This document shows, piece after piece, positions 1-7,985 of a stretch of DNA of 64,000 nt. The first letter of the stretch is position 1; each line of letters opens with the position of its first letter. The DNA lies in the NCBI RefSeq assembly GCF_943737005.1, contig NZ_CALSFU010000002.1, forward strand, positions 186,001 through 250,000, in the 5' to 3' direction. The DNA comes from Achromobacter sp. Marseille-Q4962. Lineage in GTDB: Bacteria; Pseudomonadota; Gammaproteobacteria; Burkholderiales; Burkholderiaceae_B. The notes below the pieces were generated by a model. It was not told the DNA's origin. It was given only the letters and a program-made list of their open reading frames with translations, and made no database searches. The position numbers and the translations under genes were made by a program.

Positions 1-1
1 C

Positions 2-229
2 CAGACGCCGGTGGAAAGCGCGCAGGCCCTGGCCGGACGCGGGTTTCGCATCGTGATCTTTCCCGGCGGCGCCTCGCGCGCCGTGGCGCATGCGCTGCAG
101 GCCTACTATGGCAGCCTGCGCCGCCACGGAACCACCGCGCCCTGGCGCGAGCGCATGCTGGACTTCGATGGCCTGAACGCGCTGATCGGCACGCCCGAAC
201 TGCTGCAAGCCGGCAAGCGCTACGAGTAG
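2..229 (+). CDS. C-terminal end of an isocitrate lyase/PEP mutase family protein (partial)
   Basis: Only the last 75 or so codons are present; the gene begins before the window. The tail, with a G-F-R-I-V-I-F-P-G-G stretch followed by a helix-rich end around Y-Y-G-S-L-R-R-H-G, resembles the C-terminus of the oxaloacetate decarboxylase/carboxyphosphonoenolpyruvate mutase group of the isocitrate lyase superfamily. These enzymes make or break C-C or C-P bonds in 2-oxo acids in the cytosol. The active-site loop lies outside the window, so the substrate cannot be judged. The stop codon overlaps, tail to tail, the end of a decayed Bug gene on the other strand. Confidence 0.6.
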   Translation, partial: QTPVESAQALAGRGFRIVIFPGGASRAVAHALQAYYGSLRRHGTTAPWRERMLDFDGLNALIGTPELLQAGKRYE

Positions 230-700
230 GCGGCTTCCTTCCGGGCGGCCTGCTGCACGGGCTCGATGCCCGCCTGCCTGACGATCGCGGCGTACTTGTC
301 CATTTCCGAGCGGAAGTACGCCACGGTTTCGCGCGGGGGCATGAGCACGATCTGCTTGCCCTGCGTGGCCATGGCCTGCCGGACCTCGGCGGCGTTGAAG
401 GCGCGGCGCAGCGCCTGGTAGACGCGTTCCACCTCGGCGGCCGGCAGTTTCGCCGGCCCCGCGGCGACGAACCCGCCGCCGACTTCGTACCCGGGCAGCC
501 CCCAGGGCCTTGAGCGCGCCGCTCTTGATCTGCGGCAGCACGGAAGGCAGGGACAACACGCCGAAATCCACCTGCCCGCCGATCAGGTCGGCCATCATGG
601 GGCCGACGCCCTTGCAGGGAATGTGCCGCGCCTTGGCCTGCGCCTGTTGCAGGTACATCTCCGCGGCCAGGCGCATGGCGGCGCGGCTGTTGCTGGACTA
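220..700 (-). pseudogene. Bug-family TTT receptor remnant, truncated and frameshifted
   Basis: Read on the minus strand, this stretch encodes the C-terminal third of a Bug periplasmic receptor. It contains H-I-P-C-K-G-V-G-P-M-M-A-D-L-I-G-G-Q-V, equivalent to the usual H-V-P-Y-K-G...D-L-x-G-G-Q-V, then L-P-Q-I-K-S-G-A-L-K-A-L-G, and after a frame change G-F-V-A-A-G-P-A-K-L-P and a typical end. The frame breaks in a run of five C (499-503, plus strand), where one base is extra. The N-terminal two thirds are missing: an in-frame TAG lies just upstream near 698-700, and the next intact Bug gene ends at 736. A sequencing error could explain the frameshift but not the missing N-terminus. Confidence 0.8.
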
Positions 701-735
701 TCTTGCCGGCCTGGAAAGCCGCGCCGCGCCCGGCG

Positions 736-1758
736 TCACTCCACCTTGATGCCGTTTTCCTTGACCAGCGTGGCGAAGCGGCGGGTGTCGGCGTCGATGC
801 GCTGGGCGAACGCCTGCGGCGTGGCGCTCATGGGTTCGGCGCCCGCCGCCAGCAGGCGCTCGCGGAAATCCGGCTGGCCGACGATGGCGGAGATTTCGCG
901 GTTCAGCCGTTCGATAACGGGCCGGGGCGTGGCGGCCGGCGCGAGCACGCCGAACCACGTGCCCATGTCGAAGTCCTTCAGGCCCGATTCCGCCAGGGTG
1001 GGCACGTCCGGCAGCGCGGCCGAGCGCTGGGCCGTGGTGACGGCCAGGGCCCGCAGCTTGCCCGACTGGATGTAGGGCAGCACCGTCGTCACCGTGTCGA
1101 AGGACATGGCCACCTGCCCGCCCAGCAGGTCGGTGGTAAGCGGGCCGCTGCCCTTGTACGGCACGTGCAGCAGCGTGATGCCCGCCGCGGCCTGGAACTG
1201 CGTGCCGATCAGGTGCTGGCCGGTGCCGTAGCCATTGGAACCGTAGGCCAGGGGCTGGGCCGACTTGCGCGCCTGTTTCACGAGGCCGGCCACGCTCGTG
1301 GCCGGCGCCTGGGCGGGGTTGACCACCAGCACATTGGGCACCATGGCCAGCGGGCTGACCGCCGCCAGGTCTTTCTGGAAATCGTACGACAGCGACGGGT
1401 ACACGCTGGTGGCGATGGTGTGATGCACGGCGCCCATCAACAGCGTATAGCCGTCGGGCCGCGCCTTGGCCACATAGTCCGCGCCGATGGTGGCGCCCGC
1501 GCCCGGGCGGTTCTCCACCACCACGGGCTGTCCCACGCGCTGCGAAAGCTGCTCGCCCAGGGCGCGCGCCAGCACGTCGGTGGTGCCGCCCGACGGGAAC
1601 GGCACGACGAGCGTGATGGCCCGGACGGGCCAGGCGGCTTCGGCCGCATGCAGCGCGGGAGCGCTGGCCAGGGCGCCGAGGGCGGCCAGGAGCAGGGAAA
1701 GGCGCCGGCGGCGCGGCGAGGGCGCAGGCGGGGCCTGGCGGAATGCGGGCACGTTCAT
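736..1758 (-). CDS. Bug-family tripartite tricarboxylate transporter substrate-binding protein
   Basis: A 340-residue periplasmic receptor of the TctC/Bug family, which captures carboxylates for TTT uptake systems or sensing. It has an N-terminal signal peptide with an Arg-rich n-region and an Ala/Leu core cleaved near A-L-H-A-A-E. The family motifs follow: V-P-F-P-S-G-G-T-T-D near residue 55, V-V-E-N-R-P-G-A-G near 80, L-L-H-V-P-Y-K-G-S-G-P near 185 and a C-terminal V-L-A-P-A-A-T-P. The start at 1758 is preceded by GAGGAG at proper distance; an upstream in-frame start lacks this. It follows the tartrate/D-malate-type dehydrogenase on the same strand with a gap of about 120 bases, suggesting a C4 hydroxyacid as ligand. 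That ligand is an inference. Confidence 0.9.
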   Translation of the reverse strand: MNVPAFRQAPPAPSPRRRRLSLLLAALGALASAPALHAAEAAWPVRAITLVVPFPSGGTTDVLARALGEQLSQRVGQPVVVENRPGAGATIGADYVAKARPDGYTLLMGAVHHTIATSVYPSLSYDFQKDLAAVSPLAMVPNVLVVNPAQAPATSVAGLVKQARKSAQPLAYGSNGYGTGQHLIGTQFQAAAGITLLHVPYKGSGPLTTDLLGGQVAMSFDTVTTVLPYIQSGKLRALAVTTAQRSAALPDVPTLAESGLKDFDMGTWFGVLAPAATPRPVIERLNREISAIVGQPDFRERLLAAGAEPMSATPQAFAQRIDADTRRFATLVKENGIKVE

Positions 1759-1837
1759 GAGTTCTCCTCCTCGGGTGGTCCTGCCGGGCGCGGCGGCGGA
1801 TCTGCGTCCGCGCGCCGCGCCGGTCCGATGCATACGG

Positions 1838-1897
1838 GCGGCCGGCGCACCGGCGGCCGGCGCTCAGGCGGCCGGCGCTCAGGCGGCCGGCGCACCG
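1838..1897. repeat. 15-bp tandem repeat (4 copies) spanning the stop codon of the dehydrogenase gene
   Basis: Four consecutive 15-bp units of the type GCGGCCGGCGCxxxG start at 1838, 1853, 1868 and 1883. The two outer copies carry ACC and the two inner copies TCA at the variable position. On the minus strand each unit is five codons: outer units read Gly-Ala-Pro-Ala-Ala, while inner units read stop-Ala-Pro-Ala-Ala. The stop of the upstream dehydrogenase gene is the TCA in the third unit (1879-1881), and the second unit supplies a reserve in-frame stop. Confidence 0.95.
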
Positions 1898-2970
1898 GCG
1901 GTCTGCGGCGCCGGCAGGCGCTCGCGCACAGCCTGCGTGACCTCCGCGGTCGTCGCCTGCCCGCCCAGATCGCGCGTGTGCAGGGCGGGGTCGGCGGTCA
2001 CGGCTTCGATGGCCCGCATCAGCCGCGCGGCGGCCGCCGTCTCGCCCAGGTGTTCCAGCAGCATCGCCACCGACCAGAACGTGCCGATGGGGTTGGCCAG
2101 GCCCTTGCCCATGATGTCGAACGCCGAGCCGTGGATGGGCTCGAACATGGACGGGCCGCGCCGTTCCGGATCGATATTGCCCGTGGGGGCGATGCCCAGG
2201 CTGCCGGCCAGCGCCGCCGCCAGATCGCTCAGGATGTCGGCGTGCAGGTTGGTGGCCACGATCGTGTCCAGCGACGAGGGGCGGTTGACCATGCGGGCGG
2301 TGGCGGCGTCGACCAGCTCCTTGTCCCAGCTCACGTCGGGAAACTCGCGCGCGATCTCCGCGGCGATCTCGTCCCACATCACCATGGCGTGGCGCTGGGC
2401 ATTGGACTTGGTGACGACGGTGAGATGGCGGCGGGGCCGCGACCCGGCCAGGCGGAAGGCAAAACGCAGGATGCGCTCGACGCCGGCGCGCGTCATCATG
2501 GACACGTCGGTGGCCGCCTCGATCGGCAGCCCCTGGTGCACGCGGCCGCCCACCCCGGCGTATTCGCCTTCGGAGTTCTCGCGCACGATGACCCAGTCCA
2601 GGTCGCCCGGCGCGCAGCGCTTGAGCGGGGCGTCGATGCCCGGCAGGATGCGCGTGGGGCGCACGTTGGCGTACTGGTCCAGGCCCTGGCAGATCTTCAG
2701 CCGCAGTCCCCACAGCGTGATGTGATCGGGAATGCCGGGGTCGCCGGCGGAGCCGAACAGAATAGCGTCCTGCCCGCGCAGCGCGTCCAGGCCGTCGTCC
2801 GGCATCATGCGGCCGTGGCGGCGGTAGTAGTCGCCGCCCCAATCGAAATCCTCGAACTGGAAACGGAAATCCGAGCCCTCGGCCAGGGCCTGCATGACCT
2901 CCCTGCCGGCCGGCACGACCTCCTTGCCTATGCCGTCTCCGGGAATGGTGGCGATGCGATACGTCTTCAT
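1879..2970 (-). CDS. Tartrate/D-malate dehydrogenase-like isocitrate/isopropylmalate dehydrogenase family enzyme
   Basis: A 363-residue NAD-dependent beta-decarboxylating dehydrogenase. It opens with K-T-Y-R-I-A-T-I-P-G-D-G-I-G-K-E-V, the nucleotide-proximal signature of the family. It then shows W-G-L-R-L-K-I-C-Q-G with the N-V-R-P-T-R-I-L-P-G substrate loop near residue 105, V-I-V-R-E-N-S-E-G-E-Y near 135, V-T-K-S-N-A-Q-R near 190 and the Asp-rich D-I-L-S-D-L metal site. Length and loop match tartrate dehydrogenase and E. coli DmlA rather than LeuB. Start 2970 has AGGAG upstream. A LysR gene is divergent, as in dmlA/dmlR, and a Bug receptor follows. The C-terminus runs into a 15-bp repeat that supplies the stop codon. 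Confidence 0.85.
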   Translation of the reverse strand: MKTYRIATIPGDGIGKEVVPAGREVMQALAEGSDFRFQFEDFDWGGDYYRRHGRMMPDDGLDALRGQDAILFGSAGDPGIPDHITLWGLRLKICQGLDQYANVRPTRILPGIDAPLKRCAPGDLDWVIVRENSEGEYAGVGGRVHQGLPIEAATDVSMMTRAGVERILRFAFRLAGSRPRRHLTVVTKSNAQRHAMVMWDEIAAEIAREFPDVSWDKELVDAATARMVNRPSSLDTIVATNLHADILSDLAAALAGSLGIAPTGNIDPERRGPSMFEPIHGSAFDIMGKGLANPIGTFWSVAMLLEHLGETAAAARLMRAIEAVTADPALHTRDLGGQATTAEVTQAVRERLPAPQTAGAPAA

Positions 2971-3094
2971 GGGGTAGCTCCTGCTTTCATCGGCGGCCCG
3001 CGCGGCGGGCGGGCAAGAGGTCATTCTTGCGCGTGGACGGCTGCCGTGGACGCGATTAAAGTTGAAGCATGATTAACTCAAGGTTGAAACCGGA
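2971..3094. promoter_or_regulatory. Divergent promoter/LysR operator region
   Basis: This 124-base gap lies between the divergent dehydrogenase and LysR genes. Most of it is GC-rich, but 3054-3092 is an AT-richer patch with two GATTAA elements and two GTTGAA elements, next to the LysR start. LysR-type proteins normally bind such divergent gaps. No exact palindrome was found, so operator placement is tentative. Confidence 0.45.
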
Positions 3095-4012
3095 ATGACC
3101 GGAAAAACAGGCTTGCAGCCCTCCGAGCTGGGCTTCTTCGCGGCAGTGGCCACGGCCGCAAGCCTGAGCGCGGCCGGCCGCGACCTCGGCGTGTCCACCG
3201 CCGCCGTCAGCAAGCGGCTGGCGCAGATGGAGGCGCGCCTGGGCGTGCCGCTCATGGTGCGCACCACGCGCCGCGCCTCGCTCACGCCCGAAGGCGAACT
3301 GCTGCTGGAGCACGCGCGCCGCATTCTTGGCGAAATCGAGGCCCTGCAGCATCTCATCGGCGCGGCCGGCGGGCGGCCCAGCGGGCTGCTGCGCGTCAAC
3401 GCCACGCTGGGCTTCGGCCGCATGCACGTGGCGCCGGTCATCTCCGAGTACATCAAGCGCCATCCCGGGGTGGACGTGCAGTTGCAGCTTTCGGCCGATC
3501 CTCCGCCTCTGGCCGAAGACGCCTTCGACGTCTGCGTGCGCTTCGGCTCTCCGCCCGAGGCGCGCATCGTGGGCCGCTTCCTCGCGCCCAACCGCCGGCT
3601 GCTGTGCGCTTCGCCCCGGTATCTGCGCGCGCATGGCGAGCCGCGCACGCCGGCCGACCTCGCGCGCCACAACTGCATCGGCATCCGGCAGGGCAGCGAC
3701 GCCTACGGCGTGTGGCGCCTGGCGCAGGCGGGCGCCGCGCGGCCCCAGGCCGTGCACGTGCGCGGCAACCTCACCACCAACGACGGCGAGATCGCCGTGA
3801 GCTGGGCGCTGGAAGGGCTGGGCATCATCATGCGCGCCGAGTGGGACATCGAGCGCTATCTGCGCAGCGGCAGGCTGGTGCAGGTGCTGCCGCAATACGC
3901 CACACCAGAAGCCGACATCTATGCCGTCTATCACCGCCGCCACCAGATGCTGCCGCGCGTGCGCAGCTTCGTGGACTTCCTGACCGAACGTTTCGCGCGG
4001 CTGGGCCGCTGA
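3095..4012 (+). CDS. LysR-family transcriptional regulator, divergent from the dehydrogenase
   Basis: A 305-residue LysR regulator. The N-terminal winged helix-turn-helix (residues about 8-67) contains L-S-A-A-G-R-D-L-G-V-S-T-A-A-V-S-K-R-L-A-Q-M-E, with the typical A-A-V-S-K-R-L recognition helix. The effector domain (about 95-300) has the R-V-N-A-T-L-G-F-G-R opening, and the protein ends in a normal tail. Its position head to head with a tartrate/D-malate-type dehydrogenase mirrors DmlR/DmlA, so it probably activates that gene in response to the hydroxyacid. The effector is inferred from context only. Confidence 0.88.
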   Translation: MTGKTGLQPSELGFFAAVATAASLSAAGRDLGVSTAAVSKRLAQMEARLGVPLMVRTTRRASLTPEGELLLEHARRILGEIEALQHLIGAAGGRPSGLLRVNATLGFGRMHVAPVISEYIKRHPGVDVQLQLSADPPPLAEDAFDVCVRFGSPPEARIVGRFLAPNRRLLCASPRYLRAHGEPRTPADLARHNCIGIRQGSDAYGVWRLAQAGAARPQAVHVRGNLTTNDGEIAVSWALEGLGIIMRAEWDIERYLRSGRLVQVLPQYATPEADIYAVYHRRHQMLPRVRSFVDFLTERFARLGR

Positions 4013-4155
4013 CCGCGCCGTTGCGTCGATTTCTGGAATGCTATTTTCCAGCCCGGCGGTTTATCCAAAGACGAACTCCGCGCAAACTTGCTTCGTCGGG
4101 CCCCGGCCACGTTCGATGCAACCGGCCGTGCCCGCGCGTTCGAAGGAGAAGAATC

Positions 4156-4446
4156 ATGAAGAAAACCGCCATTGCCGCATTGATTGCCATGTCTCTCGCA
4201 GGGGCCGCGGCCCACGCCGCGCCGGGCGGGGCGGCGCAGGACAACGGCCAGGGCAACCGCGTCACGCGCGCCGAAGTGAAGGCCGACCTGGCCGTCTGGC
4301 GGCGGGCTGGCCTGGACAAATTCTGGCGCGGCGACAGCAGCCCCGACATCTACAGCCCGGAGTATCGGGCGGCCTATGCCGATTACCTGCGCCGGCTGCA
4401 CAGCGACGAATACCGGGAGGAACTGCGGCGGCAATCCGCCGAATGA
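4156..4446 (+). CDS. DUF4148-type small secreted protein
   Basis: A 96-residue protein with a clear signal peptide: Met-Lys-Lys start, hydrophobic core A-I-A-A-L-I-A-M-S-L-A, cleavage near A-H-A-A. The mature part has the conserved L-T/V-R-A-E-V-K-A-D-L-x-x-W-R-R-A-G-L core typical of DUF4148 proteins, which are abundant in Burkholderiales. Function is unknown for the family. The start is set by the GGAGAAGAATC ribosome-binding region and by the signal sequence. It stands alone between a plus-strand LysR gene and a minus-strand CMD gene. Confidence 0.8.
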   Translation: MKKTAIAALIAMSLAGAAAHAAPGGAAQDNGQGNRVTRAEVKADLAVWRRAGLDKFWRGDSSPDIYSPEYRAAYADYLRRLHSDEYREELRRQSAE

Positions 4447-4465
4447 AGGCAGGCCGCCCGCCCGC

Positions 4466-4990
4466 TCAACGGGCGTCGTCGCTGTGGATGCCGAACGCTT
4501 CCAGGAAGCGCGACACCATGTTGTAGGCCGCCACGGTGGCCACCAGCTCGACCAATTCCTGGCGATTGAAGTCCCGCGCCAGGCTTTCCATCAGCGACTT
4601 GTCCACGCGCACGTTGCGCGTCATCTCGTCCGTGAGCGCGAGCACGCGCTTTTCCGCTTCGCTGAACCGGCTCGATGCCTGCCAGTTGCCGAGCTCGTCG
4701 ATCTGCGCCTGGCTGACGCCTTCTTTCAGCGCGATCGGGATGTGCTGGTCGGCTTCGTACTGGGCGCCGTTGAGCTGCGCCACGCGCACGATGACCAGTT
4801 CGCGGATCGCGCCCGGCAGGCTGGCCTTCTGGCGCACCGCCGTCAGGTAGTTGAGCCAGCCTTCCGCGATGGGCGGGCTGTGCAGCAGCATCTGGTACAG
4901 GTGCAGCACGCTGCCGCGTTCCTCGACGATGCGCTCGACCAGCGGCCGCGCCTGCTCGCTGTCCAGCTCGGCGTAGGGAATTCTTGCCAT
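4466..4990 (-). CDS. Carboxymuconolactone decarboxylase (CMD) family protein
   Basis: A 174-residue all-helical AhpD-like protein. The core V-R-Q-K-A-S-L-P-G-A-I-R-E-L-V-I-V-R-V-A-Q-L-N-G matches the CMD fold. The motif Q-Y-E-A-D-Q-H replaces the usual Y-E-W-x-x-H; no C-x-x-C pair is present, so it is not a classic AhpD peroxidase. The C-terminus V-A-T-V-A-A-Y-N-M-V-S-R-F matches uncharacterised members linked to catabolic operons. Start 4990 is preceded by GAGGAG. It is last in a minus-strand series: aldolase, Bug, 2-hydroxyacid dehydrogenase, then this gene after a 40-base gap. Its reaction is not known. Confidence 0.8.
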   Translation of the reverse strand: MARIPYAELDSEQARPLVERIVEERGSVLHLYQMLLHSPPIAEGWLNYLTAVRQKASLPGAIRELVIVRVAQLNGAQYEADQHIPIALKEGVSQAQIDELGNWQASSRFSEAEKRVLALTDEMTRNVRVDKSLMESLARDFNRQELVELVATVAAYNMVSRFLEAFGIHSDDAR

Positions 4991-5030
4991 GGTTTGCTCC
5001 TCTTCGGTTGTGCAAGACGGGAGCTTCACT

Positions 5031-6065
5031 TTACAGGCTGGGCGGCATGGCAGGGCGTCCGCCGCCGCGAAAGCCCTGGGTCCGCGCCACGTTCAGCAGG
5101 GGCTCCCCGGCCGCGTATCGCGCGAGATTGCGCGCGAACAGGGCGCGCACGCGGGCGGCGTTGCCGTCCGAGAACGCGGCGCTGTGCGGGGTGACGATAA
5201 CGTTCTCCAGGTCCCAGAACGGCGAACCGGCGGGCAGGGGTTCGTGCTGGAATACGTCGAGGAAGGCGCCGGCCAGCCGTTTGGCGGCCAGGCGCTGCGC
5301 GAGGGCGTTCTCGTCGATGACGTGCCCGCGCGCCACGTTGACCACGCAGGCGCGCGCGGGCAGGGCGTCCAGCGCGGCGGCGCCCGCCAGCCCCCGCGTG
5401 GCGTCCGTGAGCGGGCAGGCCAGGACGAGCCAGTCGGCATCGGGCAGCAGCGCGGGCAGGTCCCGGTAGGCGGCGCTGCGACGGGCTTCGGGCGCACGCG
5501 CGTCCGAGTGGCGGACCACGTCCAGCGTCAGGCCGAGCGAGATCAGCCATTGCCCGATGCGCTGCCCGATGCCGCCCCAGCCCACGATCACGGCGTGTTG
5601 GCCCGCCAGGTCGCGGGGCAGTTCCGCCTCCAGCAGCGGGCGCCACGCATGGTCGGCCTGCGCGCGGGCCAGATAGGGCAGCCGGCGCGCAAGCGCGAGA
5701 ATGCCGGCCAGCGCCGTCTGGGCGACCACCGCGTCGGTGGCGCCCTGCGAGGTGGTCAGCGTGACGCCGCGCGCCATCAGTTGCAGATAAATGTCGCGGT
5801 CGGCGCCCGACGAGTGGATGTGCGCCCAGCGCAGGCCGGGTGCCCGCAGCAGGGCGTCGTAGTACACGCGCGTGTCCGGCAGGATCTCGAACTTGGTCGA
5901 GCGGCCGGTAATGTCGCGCGAGACGAAGGCCGCGTCGAAATCCGCGCCGTCCTCCGGGTGCAGCAGCACGCAGGGCGGGCCGCCCGCCTGCGCGATGGCG
6001 GCGCGCAGCAGGGGCGCTTCGGCCGGCGAGCAGAGGACGCGCGGGGACTCAGTTGGCGGTCGCAT
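5031..6065 (-). CDS. D-isomer-specific 2-hydroxyacid dehydrogenase
   Basis: A 344-residue NAD(P)-dependent oxidoreductase that should interconvert a 2-oxo acid and its D-2-hydroxyacid. The Rossmann segment near residue 160 reads A-V-I-V-G-W-G-G-I-G-Q-R-I-G. The catalytic set is present: Arg in N-V-A-R-G-H-V-I-D near 245, Glu in H-E-P near 275 and His in T-P-H-S-A-A-F near 290. The Trp before the glycine motif and the short N-terminal substrate domain are like GhrA/YcdW-type enzymes. The start overlaps the stop of the upstream Bug gene by 17 bases, indicating translational coupling, so the receptor and the enzyme may serve the same hydroxyacid. Confidence 0.88.
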   Translation of the reverse strand: MRPPTESPRVLCSPAEAPLLRAAIAQAGGPPCVLLHPEDGADFDAAFVSRDITGRSTKFEILPDTRVYYDALLRAPGLRWAHIHSSGADRDIYLQLMARGVTLTTSQGATDAVVAQTALAGILALARRLPYLARAQADHAWRPLLEAELPRDLAGQHAVIVGWGGIGQRIGQWLISLGLTLDVVRHSDARAPEARRSAAYRDLPALLPDADWLVLACPLTDATRGLAGAAALDALPARACVVNVARGHVIDENALAQRLAAKRLAGAFLDVFQHEPLPAGSPFWDLENVIVTPHSAAFSDGNAARVRALFARNLARYAAGEPLLNVARTQGFRGGGRPAMPPSL

Positions 6066-7008
6066 CGAATTTCTTCACCAGCCCGGCCCATTTGGCGTGC
6101 TCCTGCCGGATGAACGTGGCGAACTGCGCGGGCGTGCCGCCCACCGGCTCGGCGCCCTCGTTGAGCATTTGGGTTTTCAGCGCGGGCATGGCCGCGTTGA
6201 CTTCCCGGTTCAGCGTCTGCACGATCTCGGCCGGCGTGCCCTTGGGCGCGAAGAAGCCGAACCAGGAACCCGCGTCGAAGCCGGGGTAGCCCGATTCCGC
6301 GACCGTGGGCAGCTCCGGCAGCGTGGCCGAGTGCTGCGCGGTGCTCACGGCCAGCGCGCGCAGCTTGCCGGCGCGGATCTGGCCGATGACCGAGGGCAGG
6401 GTGGCGAACATGAAGTCGATGCGCCCGGCCAGCAGGTCGTTGACCGCGTCGGCGCCCTTGTAGGGCACGTGGGTCGCCTCCACCCCGAGCTGGTCCATGA
6501 GCATGTAGCTGGACAGGTGCGAAGACGTGCCCACGCCCGTGGAGCAGTAGGTGGGATGGGGCTTGGCCTTGATCCATTCCAGAAAGCCCTTGAAATCCCG
6601 GGCGGGCGAGGAAGGCGGCACCACCAGCACGTTGGGCACCGTGGCGAGCTGCACGATGGGAACGAGATCCGTGAGCGGGTCGTAGTTCAGCTTCATGAGC
6701 GAGGGGTTCACCGCGATGGGCCCCACCGAATTGACGATCAGCGTCTGGCCGTCCGGGTCGGCGCGCACTACGTACTCGGTGCCGATGTTGCCGCCGGCGC
6801 CCGGCTTGTTCTCCACCACGAAGGGCTGGCCCAGTTTCTTTGCCAGCAGGTTGCTGACGCCGCGGGTGAGCGTATCGGTGGTGCCGCCGGCCGAAAAGGC
6901 CACTACGACCTTGACCGGGCCGGCGGGATAGCCGGCCGCCATGGCGGCGGGGCTGCTACAGGCCGCAGCCAGCGCGATGCCGGCGAGCCAGGTTCTCGGG
7001 TGGTGCAT
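6049..7008 (-). CDS. Bug-family TTT substrate-binding protein
   Basis: A 319-residue periplasmic receptor. The signal peptide ends near A-M-A-A-G-Y-P. Family motifs are V-V-V-A-F-S-A-G-G-T-T-D near residue 35, V-V-E-N-K-P-G-A-G-G-N-I-G near 60, G-V-G-T-S-S-H-L-S-S, T-H-V-P-Y-K-G-A-D-A near 180 and F-G-F-F-A-P-K-G-T-P near 250. Start 7008 follows GGAGGAG; a start 15 bases upstream would place that ribosome-binding site inside the gene. It lies between a class II aldolase and an overlapping 2-hydroxyacid dehydrogenase on the same strand, so an aldol-type hydroxyacid or its precursor is a plausible ligand. Confidence 0.92.
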   Translation of the reverse strand: MHHPRTWLAGIALAAACSSPAAMAAGYPAGPVKVVVAFSAGGTTDTLTRGVSNLLAKKLGQPFVVENKPGAGGNIGTEYVVRADPDGQTLIVNSVGPIAVNPSLMKLNYDPLTDLVPIVQLATVPNVLVVPPSSPARDFKGFLEWIKAKPHPTYCSTGVGTSSHLSSYMLMDQLGVEATHVPYKGADAVNDLLAGRIDFMFATLPSVIGQIRAGKLRALAVSTAQHSATLPELPTVAESGYPGFDAGSWFGFFAPKGTPAEIVQTLNREVNAAMPALKTQMLNEGAEPVGGTPAQFATFIRQEHAKWAGLVKKFDATAN

Positions 7009-7087
7009 GTTCGTCTCCTCCATGCGTTTTGTTATGGATGGGCGGCGTCGTCGCGCCGCTCGGGTCCGCCGCGGCGGGCGCGGCGGA

Positions 7088-7888
7088 TCAGTCGCGAAAG
7101 CCGGGGTCCAGGCGGTCCAGCTTGCGCAGCAGGGCAGGCCACTCCATCACGCCGTAGGGGCGGCGCGTGTTGGGCTGATAGTTGTTCCAGGTGGCCTCGA
7201 GCACGGCCTGCGGCACGGGCTGCAGCGCCGCGCCGGCGGCCTGGGCGGCCAGTTGCGCGCGGCAGGCGAGCTCCAGGCGGTGCATCCAGTTGAAGGCCTC
7301 GCCCACCGTCCGCCCGACGGTCAGGGCGCCGTGGTTGCGCAGGATGAGCGCCTCGCCCTCGCCCAGGTCGGCGATGAGGGAGGCTTGTTCCGCGGTGTCC
7401 AGCACCACGCCCTGGTAATCGTGATAGCCGATCTTCAGGAAGCGCATCGCCGTCTGCGTGAGCGGCAGCAGGCCGCAGGCCAGGGACGACACGGCCATCG
7501 AGGCCCAGCTGTGCGTGTGGATCACGCAGTCCACGTCGTGGCGCGCGCCGTGGATGGCGCTGTGGATCACGTAACCGGCCTTGTTGATGCCGTAATCCAG
7601 CGGGCCGAAGTCGGGCTTGGCGAGAATGTTGCCGTCCAGGTCCACCTTGATGAGGCTGGAAGCGGTGATTTCCTCGTACATCATGCCGTAGGCATTGATG
7701 AGAAACGCATTCTGCTCGCCGGGCACGCGCGCCGAGATGTGGTTGGCCATCATATCGGACATGCCGTAGAGCTCGACCAGGCGGTAACAGGCGGCCAGGT
7801 TTACCCTGGCCTCCCATTCTTCCGGGGAGCAGTGCGGGCGCATGGAGGGAATGCGCAGGGCGCCGGGGCGCGGAGTCTCTGTCGTCAT
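7088..7888 (-). CDS. Class II aldolase/adducin family protein
   Basis: A 266-residue zinc-type class II aldolase-fold enzyme. It shows the N-H-I-S-A-R-V-P entry motif, the L-I-N-A-Y-G-M-M-Y-E-E-I segment, and metal ligands in I-H-T-H-S-W-A-S (two His) and L-R-N-H-G-A-L-T-V-G (third His). A catalytic acidic residue is expected near Y-E-E. Members cleave or epimerise phosphosugars or decarboxylate hydroxyacids; this one most resembles the uncharacterised FucA-like proteins found beside Bug genes. The ATG at 7888 was chosen over a TTG 27 bases upstream. It appears to be the first gene of the aldolase-Bug-dehydrogenase-CMD cluster. Confidence 0.88.
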   Translation of the reverse strand: MTTETPRPGALRIPSMRPHCSPEEWEARVNLAACYRLVELYGMSDMMANHISARVPGEQNAFLINAYGMMYEEITASSLIKVDLDGNILAKPDFGPLDYGINKAGYVIHSAIHGARHDVDCVIHTHSWASMAVSSLACGLLPLTQTAMRFLKIGYHDYQGVVLDTAEQASLIADLGEGEALILRNHGALTVGRTVGEAFNWMHRLELACRAQLAAQAAGAALQPVPQAVLEATWNNYQPNTRRPYGVMEWPALLRKLDRLDPGFRD

Positions 7889-7985
7889 CGCGGATCGGAA
7901 AGAAGGCCGCCGCAACAGGCGGCGATGGGACAGACTCTATCGGCGCACCCGGCGAGCGCCTACCCAGCGCCGCGGCATGGGGGCA

